Of a DNA stretch of 64,000 nucleotides, positions 33,846 to 41,662 are shown in pieces (position 1 is the first letter of the stretch; each line of letters starts with the position of its first letter). The translations under genes were made by a program, and so were the position numbers. The notes below the pieces were generated by a model, which saw nothing but the letters and a program-made list of their open reading frames with translations, was not told where the DNA came from and searched no databases. Where the stretch lies: positions 62,001 to 126,000 of the forward strand of contig CAZWSX010000011.1 in the NCBI GenBank assembly GCA_964636985.1, given 5' to 3'. Origin of the DNA: CAZWSX01 sp964636985 (lineage in GTDB: Bacteria; Planctomycetota; Planctomycetia; Pirellulales; Pirellulaceae).

Positions 33846-34334
33846 TTACACTTTGGCGGGAACGCCAAAGCTAGGAATCGTCCGCACACCCACAAAAATG
33901 AATATAGCGAGCGTCAGAATTTGGACCACCAGGACCGGCGCTTCGTTTCCGTTAGGTGCGAGGCTATGGAGTACAGGAATTTTCTGAAAGCTTTGCACAA
34001 TCAAGACGACGACGTTCAGATACTGTGCGAAGAGCGCGGACGCGATGTAGGTCGCCCTCCAACCTCCGGCCGAATGTTGTGAGTATTTTCCGTACACCGC
34101 TAGTCCCAGCGCGATCAGCGACAGAACGCCAAACACGTGCCCGGGCGTGACCTTCGTCGCCGGAAATCCAAAACCAGTGACGCTCGTCAGAATGGTCATC
34201 AGCAGAAACAACCACGTCCACCAATTCGACTCGCGACCGAAGAGCATTTTGTAGAAGACAACGACGCCTGCTCCGATGCCAACAAGGCTGATGGCGACGT
34301 GAAGCAGTGTGTAGATTGCAAGAAGAGTGGACAT
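33846..34334 (-). CDS. Small polytopic membrane protein, function unknown
   Basis: A 162-residue protein with four predicted transmembrane helices: LLHVAISLVGIGAGVVVFYK, WWTWLFLLMTILTSVTGFGF, VFGVLSLIALGLAVYGKYS, and the last pair VVVLIVQSF and ILTLAIFIFVGVR. No family was recognised. AGGA lies seven bases before the ATG. It probably forms a unit with the alcohol dehydrogenase behind it. Confidence 0.65.
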   Translation of the reverse strand: MSTLLAIYTLLHVAISLVGIGAGVVVFYKMLFGRESNWWTWLFLLMTILTSVTGFGFPATKVTPGHVFGVLSLIALGLAVYGKYSQHSAGGWRATYIASALFAQYLNVVVLIVQSFQKIPVLHSLAPNGNEAPVLVVQILTLAIFIFVGVRTIPSFGVPAKV

Positions 34335-34624
34335 GACACGGTCCTTTCATCAACTGAATTGCTTTCTAGCCGCATCCCAGGGATGCAGTGCAACCCACCG
34401 TGCCGCCTAGGTAGTCGCTGGAGAGGTTTTTCGACTCGGCGGTAGATTTGCTAATGAACCAATAGATGCCGCGAGACGCGAACTGGTCACATGGGCAATG
34501 GAACATGCCGGCCGCCCCAGGAAAATCGCGGCCGAAATCGCGGGTAGGGGCGTCGCCCCAACGCGAAAAGAGGCAAATCTGCTACCCATCAAGACGTCGA
34601 TTGGACTTGCGATCGGCAGCCACA
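34335..34624. other. Intergenic region, no gene
   Basis: About 290 bases. A plus-strand frame near 34440-34635 encodes ELVTWAMEHAGRPRKIAAEI, but has no start with a ribosome-binding site and overlaps the end of the activator gene. A hairpin GCATCC/GGATGC lies near 34371. No promoter could be named. Confidence 0.35.
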
Positions 34625-36364
34625 CTACGTGTTAAGCCAGGCATAAAGCGTCTTGCGGGAGATTTTGAGCATCTCCGCCGCGTGACTCTTGTTGCCGAGA
34701 GCTCGTCGCACAGCTTCCTCAGCTTTGCGGCGACGATCCTGAATCAGACTCGTCTCACTCATGGAGACGGGCATCGCGGCACCGGAGCCGTCGTGAGGAC
34801 GGAACGACGCGCCACCGAGTTCCGATCCATCTTCCAGGATGGCCGCTCGGCAGATGACGTGTTCCAGCTCACGCACATTTCCCGGCCACTCATAGGCCAG
34901 CAACCGTTCTCGAAATGCGCTCGTCACGCCGGTCAATTCTCGGCCCAATCGGCCGCGCAATCGGTTCAAAATCTCCTCGACGAGCATCGGAATGTCATCG
35001 CGCCGCTCAGCGAGCGAAGGGATGCGAATGTGAACCTGGTTCAGTCGAAAGAACAGATCGGCGCGGAATTTTCCCTGAGCCACTAACTGTTCCAAATTCT
35101 GGTGCGTCGCGGTCACTACGCGGACATCGACTCGGATTGGCTTGTCTCCCCCGACTCGGACCACTTCCCCTTCTTGAATCGCCCGCAACAAGGCTACCTG
35201 AGCTCGCGGGCTCAAGTCGGCGACTTCATCCAGAAACAAGGTGCCACGATCTGCGAGTTCAAATTTTCCCAAGCGGCGGCGATTGGCGCCGGTGAACGCT
35301 CCTTGCTCGTACCCAAAGAGCTCGCTTTCTATCAATGTTTCCGCAATCGCTCCGCAGTTCAACGTCACAAAAGGCTCGTTGGCACGGGGGCTGAGTCGGT
35401 GGAGTTGTGTCGCTACCAGTTCCTTCCCCGTGCCAGTATTCCCTTCGATGCAAACGTTCACGTGATAGCGGGCGACACGGCGAACTGTCTCCATGAGCGT
35501 CCGCATCACGGGGCTTCTCCCGATCAGACGCCCCAGTTGATCCGATTCGGTCGCGTCGGATCCGTCGAGCGAGATGGCTTTGAACTGCCGGACGGTCGAT
35601 TCCATCGCGCGACGAATCGGCAGCCGATCGAAGACGGACCCGCCGGCAAATCCGTCGATACTGCACTGGCGAGCGACCATTTCAAAATCGTCGGCGGTCG
35701 TCATCGGTCCCCCAAAACACAAGCAGACGGGCATCTTCTCTCCCGATTGCCGAACCGCTGCCAGCATCCGGTTCAAGCGGACGGCCGCGGCTTGCAGCTG
35801 GTCGCGGCGGTCCTGGCGATCGTCGACTTCGTGAGTCAGTCCGACATTCAAGATCAAGGCATCGCTTTCGGCCGCGAATCGTTTGGCATCCGACGTGTTG
35901 TGGACGAACCCGACGGTGGCCAAGCCCCGCGCCCGGGCGAGCGCCAACATCAATAGCTCGCTGTCGGACGTTAGCCCCTCCTCCTCAAGTGCCTCACGAA
36001 AATGACCGTCAACGAATCCCAGGGACGGCCAGTTCGTTACTCCGGTAACCCCTAATCGCTTGAGTCGTTCTAAGAACTCGCACAGATCGATCGTTGGGTC
36101 GGAGCCAAAGACGCCAGCGATGACCGGAACAGTTCCCGCTTGCGGCAGAATGCTTTCGAGAAGACTCTCGGTTTGCTGGTTGGCATTTCCATAAGGCAGA
36201 AACGCGGCCAGCGATCCGCAGCCCATGTTGCGGTAAAGCCCGGCGTTTAAAACCAGCAGCAGGTCCGCTCCCGCGGCCGCAGCGGCTTTTGCTGTTTGCC
36301 CCGAGCCAACCACAACCGCGACGGCGGGGTTTCTTCGGTCAGCTTGGCTAAGGAACTCAATCAT
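34625..36364 (-). CDS. Sigma-54-dependent activator with a PEP-hydrolase-like TIM-barrel sensor
   Basis: A 579-residue bacterial enhancer-binding protein. Residues about 10-255 are a TIM barrel of the PF09370 type (VVVGSGQTAKAAAAAGADLL, then GCGSLAAFLPYGNAN, VIAGVFGSDP, NWPSLGFVDG and FGGPMTTADDF). Residues about 275-510 are the AAA+ domain: Walker A GNTGTGKE (308-315), GAFTGA (355-360, contact to sigma-54), Walker B TLFLDEV, and the R-finger region. The end (about 530-579) is a Fis-type helix-turn-helix (RRALGNKSHAAEMLKISRKT). ATG 36364 has GAGG five bases upstream; longer starts to 36442 would run over the dyads. It is divergent from a dehydrogenase operon that encodes a protein of the same barrel family, and probably activates it. 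Confidence 0.9.
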   Translation of the reverse strand: MIEFLSQADRRNPAVAVVVGSGQTAKAAAAAGADLLLVLNAGLYRNMGCGSLAAFLPYGNANQQTESLLESILPQAGTVPVIAGVFGSDPTIDLCEFLERLKRLGVTGVTNWPSLGFVDGHFREALEEEGLTSDSELLMLALARARGLATVGFVHNTSDAKRFAAESDALILNVGLTHEVDDRQDRRDQLQAAAVRLNRMLAAVRQSGEKMPVCLCFGGPMTTADDFEMVARQCSIDGFAGGSVFDRLPIRRAMESTVRQFKAISLDGSDATESDQLGRLIGRSPVMRTLMETVRRVARYHVNVCIEGNTGTGKELVATQLHRLSPRANEPFVTLNCGAIAETLIESELFGYEQGAFTGANRRRLGKFELADRGTLFLDEVADLSPRAQVALLRAIQEGEVVRVGGDKPIRVDVRVVTATHQNLEQLVAQGKFRADLFFRLNQVHIRIPSLAERRDDIPMLVEEILNRLRGRLGRELTGVTSAFRERLLAYEWPGNVRELEHVICRAAILEDGSELGGASFRPHDGSGAAMPVSMSETSLIQDRRRKAEEAVRRALGNKSHAAEMLKISRKTLYAWLNT

Positions 36365-36405
36365 CAAGGCCTCGTCAATGGGAATGACTCCTCGTGTTTC
36401 GCAGC

Positions 36406-36441
36406 GTGTTACCATGGTAACACCCGTGGAAACAGTTTCCA
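36406..36441. promoter_or_regulatory. Tandem perfect dyads, probable activator binding sites
   Basis: GTGTTACCATGGTAACAC at 36406-36423 is a perfect 18-base palindrome. TGGAAACAGTTTCCA at 36427-36441 is a perfect 15-base palindrome with a central A. They lie 80-110 bp before the -24/-12 promoter, the usual distance for enhancer-binding proteins, and 40-80 bp before the activator start. Confidence 0.65.
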
Positions 36442-36517
36442 TTTCTCAATGGAACCACGCTGGCGGATCACGGTTCTTTTCCGGAAGAAAAGCGTGCTCG
36501 TTTCTGGCGGGAGAAGC

Positions 36518-36533
36518 TGGCATTGGTTTTGCA
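36518..36533 (+). promoter_or_regulatory. Sigma-54 (-24/-12) promoter of the dehydrogenase operon
   Basis: TGGCATTGGTTTTGCA matches the consensus TGGCACG-N4-TTGCA at nearly all key positions, with GG and GC exactly ten bases apart. Transcription would start near 36544, 40 bases before the GTG at 36585. Confidence 0.75.
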
Positions 36534-36584
36534 ATTCGCATTCCATACCACCTACTGGTATACACCCGCGCCAATAGCGAAGAC

Positions 36585-39500
36585 GTGCCGACTACCACAC
36601 TCCGAGCAGCAAACCATCGAGTCAGCCTTGCGTTGGGCGCTTTCGTTCTCACTTGCTCACTCAACATCTCGTTGTTTGCCGCGGGGTTCGATCCCAACCG
36701 TTTCGAAAAAGAAGTCCTCGTCCCGGCTTGCACGGACTCGATGCAACTGGAGGTGCTCAGCGACGGTCGAGTCCTCTTCATCGAACGTGCTGGTGCCATC
36801 AAGCTGTACTCGCCCCGCGACCAACGCGTCGTCACGCTCGGGCAAGTCCCGGTGGAGATGTACTGCGAAGTAGGCTTGCTCGGATTGGCCGCCGCGAAAG
36901 ATTTCGATCGCTCGGGCCATGTCTACTGTTTCTTTTGTCCGCAGGACCATCGCAGTGTGATGCGACTCTCTCGCTTCACCATTCGCGACAACGTTTTACT
37001 GCTCGACTCCGAAGTGAAGCTGTTCGAATACCCTATCGACACCGAGTTGGGTTGCAACCATCAAGGTGGCGGGCTGGCCTGGGGGCCAGACGGGTGCCTC
37101 TACATCGGGACCGGTGACAATTCCTACCCGATTCCCGAGTTGCCAGTCGATCAACGCGAAGGAAAGGAGTGGAGCGACTCGCTGAGGACCAGCGCGAACT
37201 CGCAAAGCTTGCGCGGCAAGATCCTTCGAATACGCCCTCGTCCTGACGGGACCCACGAAATACCTCAAGGCAACTTGTTCGCGGATGCGAAGCAGGGACG
37301 ACCTGAGGTCTATTGCATGGGCATTCGGAACGCGTTTCGCCTGTCCGTCGATTCCAAAAACGGATGGCTCTACTGGGGAGACGTTGGGCCTAACATCAAT
37401 CCCGAGTTCAAAATTGGTCCCGAGGGCTACGACGAATTCAACCAGGCACGGGTGGCCGGCAACTTTGGCTGGCCGATGTTCACCGGCCCCAACGAGGCCT
37501 ACCACAACTTCGATTTCGAAACGCGCCAGGTCGGAGCCCTGTTCGATGCGCAGGCTCCCGTCAACGCTTCGCGCAACAACACCGGCGTGAAAGAACTGCC
37601 GCCCCCCGTTGCCGCCTTGGTCTGGTATCCGACAGGCGAAACAACTCAGTTCGCCGGGCTAGGAAGCGGTGGGCGTTCGGCGATGGCGGGACCCGTCTAT
37701 CGCGACTGCCCCGAATACGACCCGGTCAGGAAATTGCCCGAACAATACGATGGAACTCTGCTCGCTTTCGATTGGATGCGATCGTGGATCAAGGTTGTAC
37801 GGCTGAAACCAGACGGCGACTTCGAATCGCTCGAACCTTTTGCCCCGGGCCTCACCTTTCGCCGTCCGATTGAAATGAAAGTCGGACCAGATGGGATGCT
37901 CTACCTGATCGAGTTTGGCGACAAATGGAACGGCAACACCGATTCGCAGATCGTGCGTATTTCGTATCGGCGAGGGAACCGAACTCCCGTCGCAAGGATT
38001 GCGGCGACTCCTCCAGCGGGGCGTCATCCACTAACGGTTGCCTTGGACGGTACGCAATCGTTCGACAAAGATGGCGATCGATTGAACTACGAGTGGTACG
38101 TGGGCAGCGAACCAGTTCCGCGGGCCACGGGCGCTAAAGCCGCTTTGGAATTTAACAAGCCCGGGAGCTACAACGTTCGCCTGTCCGTTCGCGACGTTCA
38201 CGGCGCCGTCGGAACTGCCGAAAAACCGCTGCATGTGGGGAACGCTCCACCCACATTGCGAATCGACGCTCCAACGGACGGCTCGTTTTTTGACTGGGAC
38301 GAGCCCATCGCGTATCGCGTGACGGTTGAGGATCATGAGGAAGGAAGCACGTCCAACGGCAAGATCGCGCCTGCGCGCGTGATTGTGCGGACCGATCTCA
38401 GAGCCCGCGCGAACTCCGAAGGCGACGACAACCCGGCCCTCACGCTGATGCGCAAGTCGAACTGTTTCGGCTGCCACTCTACCACCGTGGCCTCTGGCGG
38501 ACCCGCTTATGCCGCTGTCGCTGCCAAATACAAACTAGACGCCGAAGCGCGAGACCGATTGGCCAAGAAGGTGCTGACAGGCGGCACTGGCGTTTGGGGG
38601 ACCCACCAGATGCCGCCGCAATCCCACCTGACATTAGACCAGGCGCGCGCGGCAGTCGATTGGGTTCTCAATTCGGCTTCCGCAACAACGTCCACTGTGG
38701 TCGAGGGAAACGACGGCACACTCGTGGCGCCATCACTTCCGAAATCGCCCGATGACTTCTCGCGCCGTTGGATCATCACCGCTTCCTTCACGGACAACGG
38801 CGCCGAAGGGGCTCCACCGCTGACCGTCGAACAATCCGTAACGCTGCTTTCGAGACAGCAACGCGCCGCTTTCGCGCGGCACATTACAGGCGGGACAGTC
38901 GTCGATGAATTGCAAGAGGCCGAAAGGCTTGTCGTTCAACTGGCGCGCAATGGTATTGTCGACTTCGGACGCATCGATCTCTCAGGTGTTGAACGCATTA
39001 CGGTCCGTGCCGCAACGCCCACCGGTGGGGCACTAGAACTGCGAGCCAACTCCGCTAAAGGCGATCTCCTGGGGCGAATCAATTTGCCAGTCAAAAAGGG
39101 ATTCGAGAAAGTGACAATTGCCCTGGCGGCCCAGGTGGGGCTTGTCGATTCGTTATGCCTGGTTGCTCTTGATCCAATGACGGTCAATTGGATCGAGTTC
39201 CGCGAGTCAGAAGAAGCGAAGTCGCATCGTCTGCACCGCGCCGCGGCGGCGCGGGAGCGGCAACTCGCTCTAGCGTCCCTTAACGCGCCTAGAAGTTTCG
39301 TCCAAAAGTGGTCCGTGGGCGACGTGAAGCCCAATCTGGCTAAGGCCGGTACAGACCGATCCCTTGACCACGGCTGGGCCTTGTTTCGCCAAGCCGGCTG
39401 CGTCAATTGCCACCGGCTCGGCGGGCTCGGTGCCGACATTGGGCCCGACCTGGCAGAGGTCGCTGCGCGGATGGCCAAAAACCCGGAGCCGCGTTTGGCA

Positions 39501-39818
39501 CTGCTACAGGAACTGGTGGAACCGTCTCTAGTAGTTGCTGACAAATACAAGCCTGTGGATGTCTTCACTTCCGATGGGCTGCGGTACCGCGGAGTCATCG
39601 TCAGTCAGGATGACAAGGTCGTGCGCTTACGACTGCTCCCGCCAGCGCCTCAAGACGTGAAAGAAATTCCTCAGACAGAGATCGAGGAGGTCTCGCAGTT
39701 GAGCACTTCCCCCATGCCCGAGGGCGTGCTCGATGTGCTTTCGCTTGATGAAATCTTGGACTTGATTGCACTACTCGAGTCGGGCGGGAATCCGGCACAC
39801 TCGGCGTTTAAAAAATGA
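36585..39818 (+). CDS. Secreted PVC-type dehydrogenase with PKD and two heme c domains
   Basis: A 1077-residue exported protein. A signal peptide (HRVSLALGAFVLTCSLNISL plus FAAG) leads to a glucose/sorbosone-dehydrogenase-like beta propeller at about 35-450 (VLSDGRVLFIERAGAIKLYS, GGGLAWGPDGCLYIGTGDN, CMGIRNAFRLSVD). A PKD-like domain follows at about 465-560. The first heme site is CFGCH (627-631), in an isolated cytochrome c domain. A carbohydrate-binding-like beta domain lies at about 770-900. The Pirellula/Verrucomicrobium-type heme domain with CVNCH (939-943) ends the protein. It likely oxidises a sugar or alcohol in the periplasm and passes electrons to its own hemes. GTG 36585 fits the sigma-54 start; upstream starts lie before the promoter. 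It overlaps the next gene by ATGA. Confidence 0.85.
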   Translation: MPTTTLRAANHRVSLALGAFVLTCSLNISLFAAGFDPNRFEKEVLVPACTDSMQLEVLSDGRVLFIERAGAIKLYSPRDQRVVTLGQVPVEMYCEVGLLGLAAAKDFDRSGHVYCFFCPQDHRSVMRLSRFTIRDNVLLLDSEVKLFEYPIDTELGCNHQGGGLAWGPDGCLYIGTGDNSYPIPELPVDQREGKEWSDSLRTSANSQSLRGKILRIRPRPDGTHEIPQGNLFADAKQGRPEVYCMGIRNAFRLSVDSKNGWLYWGDVGPNINPEFKIGPEGYDEFNQARVAGNFGWPMFTGPNEAYHNFDFETRQVGALFDAQAPVNASRNNTGVKELPPPVAALVWYPTGETTQFAGLGSGGRSAMAGPVYRDCPEYDPVRKLPEQYDGTLLAFDWMRSWIKVVRLKPDGDFESLEPFAPGLTFRRPIEMKVGPDGMLYLIEFGDKWNGNTDSQIVRISYRRGNRTPVARIAATPPAGRHPLTVALDGTQSFDKDGDRLNYEWYVGSEPVPRATGAKAALEFNKPGSYNVRLSVRDVHGAVGTAEKPLHVGNAPPTLRIDAPTDGSFFDWDEPIAYRVTVEDHEEGSTSNGKIAPARVIVRTDLRARANSEGDDNPALTLMRKSNCFGCHSTTVASGGPAYAAVAAKYKLDAEARDRLAKKVLTGGTGVWGTHQMPPQSHLTLDQARAAVDWVLNSASATTSTVVEGNDGTLVAPSLPKSPDDFSRRWIITASFTDNGAEGAPPLTVEQSVTLLSRQQRAAFARHITGGTVVDELQEAERLVVQLARNGIVDFGRIDLSGVERITVRAATPTGGALELRANSAKGDLLGRINLPVKKGFEKVTIALAAQVGLVDSLCLVALDPMTVNWIEFRESEEAKSHRLHRAAAARERQLALASLNAPRSFVQKWSVGDVKPNLAKAGTDRSLDHGWALFRQAGCVNCHRLGGLGADIGPDLAEVAARMAKNPEPRLALLQELVEPSLVVADKYKPVDVFTSDGLRYRGVIVSQDDKVVRLRLLPPAPQDVKEIPQTEIEEVSQLSTSPMPEGVLDVLSLDEILDLIALLESGGNPAHSAFKK

Positions 39819-40684
39819 CAAGCAACTCTCTTTCCCCAGTTTCTAAAATGCAAAACTCAAGAGAAACAGTTCTTCAAAAGCTGCGAGCCAAAGTGAAAGC
39901 CGGACAAGCGATTGTTGGCGGCGGTGCCGGTACGGGACTCTCGGCCAAGTGTGCTGAGGCGGGCGGCATCGACCTGATTGTCGTCTACAACTCGGGTCGA
40001 TATCGCATGGCGGGGCGAGGTTCGCTGTCGGGGCTGTTACCTTATGGAAATGCGAATCACATCGTCAAAGAGTTAGCTCACGAAGTGCTGACGGCCGTTA
40101 CGAAGACGCCCGTGATCGCAGGCGTTTGTGGAACGGACCCCTTTATGATCCGGCATGTGTTTCTCAAGGAACTCCGCGACTTGGGGTTTGTGGGAATTCA
40201 GAATTTTCCGACCGTTGGTTTGATCGATGGAGTCTTCCGCACCAACCTGGAAGAAACCGGCATGAGTTTCCAACTCGAGATCGATTGCATCGCTGCCGCG
40301 CACGATCTTGGGTTGTTGACCACGCCGTATGCGTTCGATGTCGAGCAGGCCCGCTTGTTGACGGCGGCCGGCGCCGAGGTTCTGGTTGCCCATATGGGGC
40401 TGACCACCTCGGGCACGATTGGCGCCAAGACGGCCAAGTCGCTTGACGACTGCGTGCGCGAAGTCGAGAAAATCTCGTCAGCGGCCAAAGCCGTTCGTAG
40501 CGATGTATTGGTCCTTTGTCATGGCGGGCCAATCGCGTCGCCGGAGGATGCCCAGTACATGCTCGCCCGGTGTCCCATTGAAGGATTCTACGGAGCTAGT
40601 TCGATCGAGCGGCTTCCCACCGAGACCGCGATCACCAATCAAACGAAACAGTTCGTTAAGTTAACCTTACCTTCCAAGCGCTGA
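39815..40684 (+). CDS. PEP-hydrolase-family TIM-barrel protein (PF09370-like)
   Basis: A 289-residue cytoplasmic TIM barrel of the family called phosphoenolpyruvate hydrolase or TIM-barrel signal-transduction protein. The motifs are GAGTGLSAKCAEAGGIDLIV, YRMAGRGSLSGLLPYGNAN, VIAGVCGTDPF, FPTVGLIDG, VAHMGLTTSGTIG (His-193) and VLCHGGPIASPEDA (His-236). It is the same fold as the sensor domain of the divergent activator, but keeps two histidines that the sensor has lost. It starts inside the stop of the dehydrogenase (ATGA), so translation is coupled. Likely an enzyme acting on a C3 or C4 acid or keto-acid from the operon pathway; the actual reaction is not established. Confidence 0.88.
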   Translation: MTSNSLSPVSKMQNSRETVLQKLRAKVKAGQAIVGGGAGTGLSAKCAEAGGIDLIVVYNSGRYRMAGRGSLSGLLPYGNANHIVKELAHEVLTAVTKTPVIAGVCGTDPFMIRHVFLKELRDLGFVGIQNFPTVGLIDGVFRTNLEETGMSFQLEIDCIAAAHDLGLLTTPYAFDVEQARLLTAAGAEVLVAHMGLTTSGTIGAKTAKSLDDCVREVEKISSAAKAVRSDVLVLCHGGPIASPEDAQYMLARCPIEGFYGASSIERLPTETAITNQTKQFVKLTLPSKR

Positions 40685-40725
40685 GTTCGATGGCACCGAT
40701 TTTCATCCGGCATAAGGAACGCCCT

Positions 40726-41649
40726 GTGAAATTACAGTCGCAAATGACTTGTTACTTTGCTGCCGTGGTGGTCTTGGGTGCCATGGCAACTGGCTACGGC
40801 GCCGACGATGCTCCCTTGGAGCCGGCGCCCATCATGATCGAAGGCGCGCCTCCTCCACGTAAGATTGAGGAAGTGAAAGCGGTTCTCGGAAAGGCGCTGA
40901 CCGCCGCGCCGGATCCTGATGCCAAAACGTTGCGGATCGTGCTGTGTGCCTCCGAGAAAGACCCGTACCACAACAAGCCAGGCTTTCACGACTATCCTTT
41001 GTGGCGAACGCGCTGGACCAAGCTCCTCTCCACAGCGAAGGGAATCGAAGTCGAAGAAGCGACCGACTGGCCCTCGGCCGATCAGTGGAAGAAGGCCGAT
41101 GTGATCGCGATCAATTCATGGAATCCAGCCTGGTTTCTCGAACGCGACGAGAAGAAGATTGTCGCGCTTGGCGAGCAAATGGATGAGTTCCTCGCGCGTG
41201 GCGGCGGACTGGTCTTTATCCACTATGCGCTGAACGCCGGACCAAATGCCCCGCAACTAGCTTCACGTCTTGGCCTGGCATGGACCGACGGCTCCAAACC
41301 ACGCGGCGGAGCCAGGGATTGGGTCCTGGATCAAGAACATCCCCTCGCGGCCGGCTTTCAGAAGTGGGAAAACCCCGACGAAAGTTACTGGAACATGAAA
41401 GGCGACCTCAAAGCCGCCAAAGCGAAAGTTCTGGCTACGAGCGTCGAAGAGGACAAGCCTCAGCCCCAGATGTGGACGCGCGAAGTCGGAAAAGGGCGAG
41501 TCTTCGTGTGCGTCCCGGGCCACTTCACCTGGACCTACGACGACCCGCTCTACCGAGTGCTGGTCTTCCGCGGCATGATGTGGACCGCAGACCAGCCCAT
41601 GGATCGCCTGGCTCCCATCGTTTTGACGGGAGCGCGGGTGGCCCAGTAA
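40726..41649 (+). CDS. Secreted ThuA-like protein, last gene of the sigma-54 operon
   Basis: A 307-residue exported protein with a signal peptide (MTCYFAAVVVLGAMATGYGA). The ThuA-type core reads TLRIVLCASEKDPYHNKPGF, HDYPLWRTRW, DVIAINSWNP, GGGLVFIHYALNAG and RVFVCVPGHFTWTYDDPLYR; the last carries the conserved late histidine and aspartates. GTG 40726 has AAGGAA seven bases upstream and starts near the signal peptide; ATG 40690 is less likely. It lies 41 bp behind the TIM-barrel gene. ThuA proteins are repeatedly linked to keto-sugar utilisation, so a joint pathway with the dehydrogenase is plausible. Confidence 0.82.
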   Translation: MKLQSQMTCYFAAVVVLGAMATGYGADDAPLEPAPIMIEGAPPPRKIEEVKAVLGKALTAAPDPDAKTLRIVLCASEKDPYHNKPGFHDYPLWRTRWTKLLSTAKGIEVEEATDWPSADQWKKADVIAINSWNPAWFLERDEKKIVALGEQMDEFLARGGGLVFIHYALNAGPNAPQLASRLGLAWTDGSKPRGGARDWVLDQEHPLAAGFQKWENPDESYWNMKGDLKAAKAKVLATSVEEDKPQPQMWTREVGKGRVFVCVPGHFTWTYDDPLYRVLVFRGMMWTADQPMDRLAPIVLTGARVAQ

Positions 41650-41662
41650 CCCAGATCGGCTG

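Noticed and set aside
34440..34635. Possible short plus-strand coding segment with ELVTWAMEHAGRPRKIAAEI
   Set aside because: Looks slightly like a helix-turn-helix end, but no start, no ribosome-binding site, and it overlaps the end of the activator gene.
34466..35956. Plus-strand frames inside the sigma-54 activator gene
   Set aside because: The minus frame holds intact Walker A, GAFTGA and Walker B motifs; the plus frames are shadows.
36378..36584. N-terminal extension of the operon dehydrogenase back to an ATG at 36378
   Set aside because: It would start before the -24/-12 promoter and cross the dyads; the GTG at 36585 fits the predicted transcript start.
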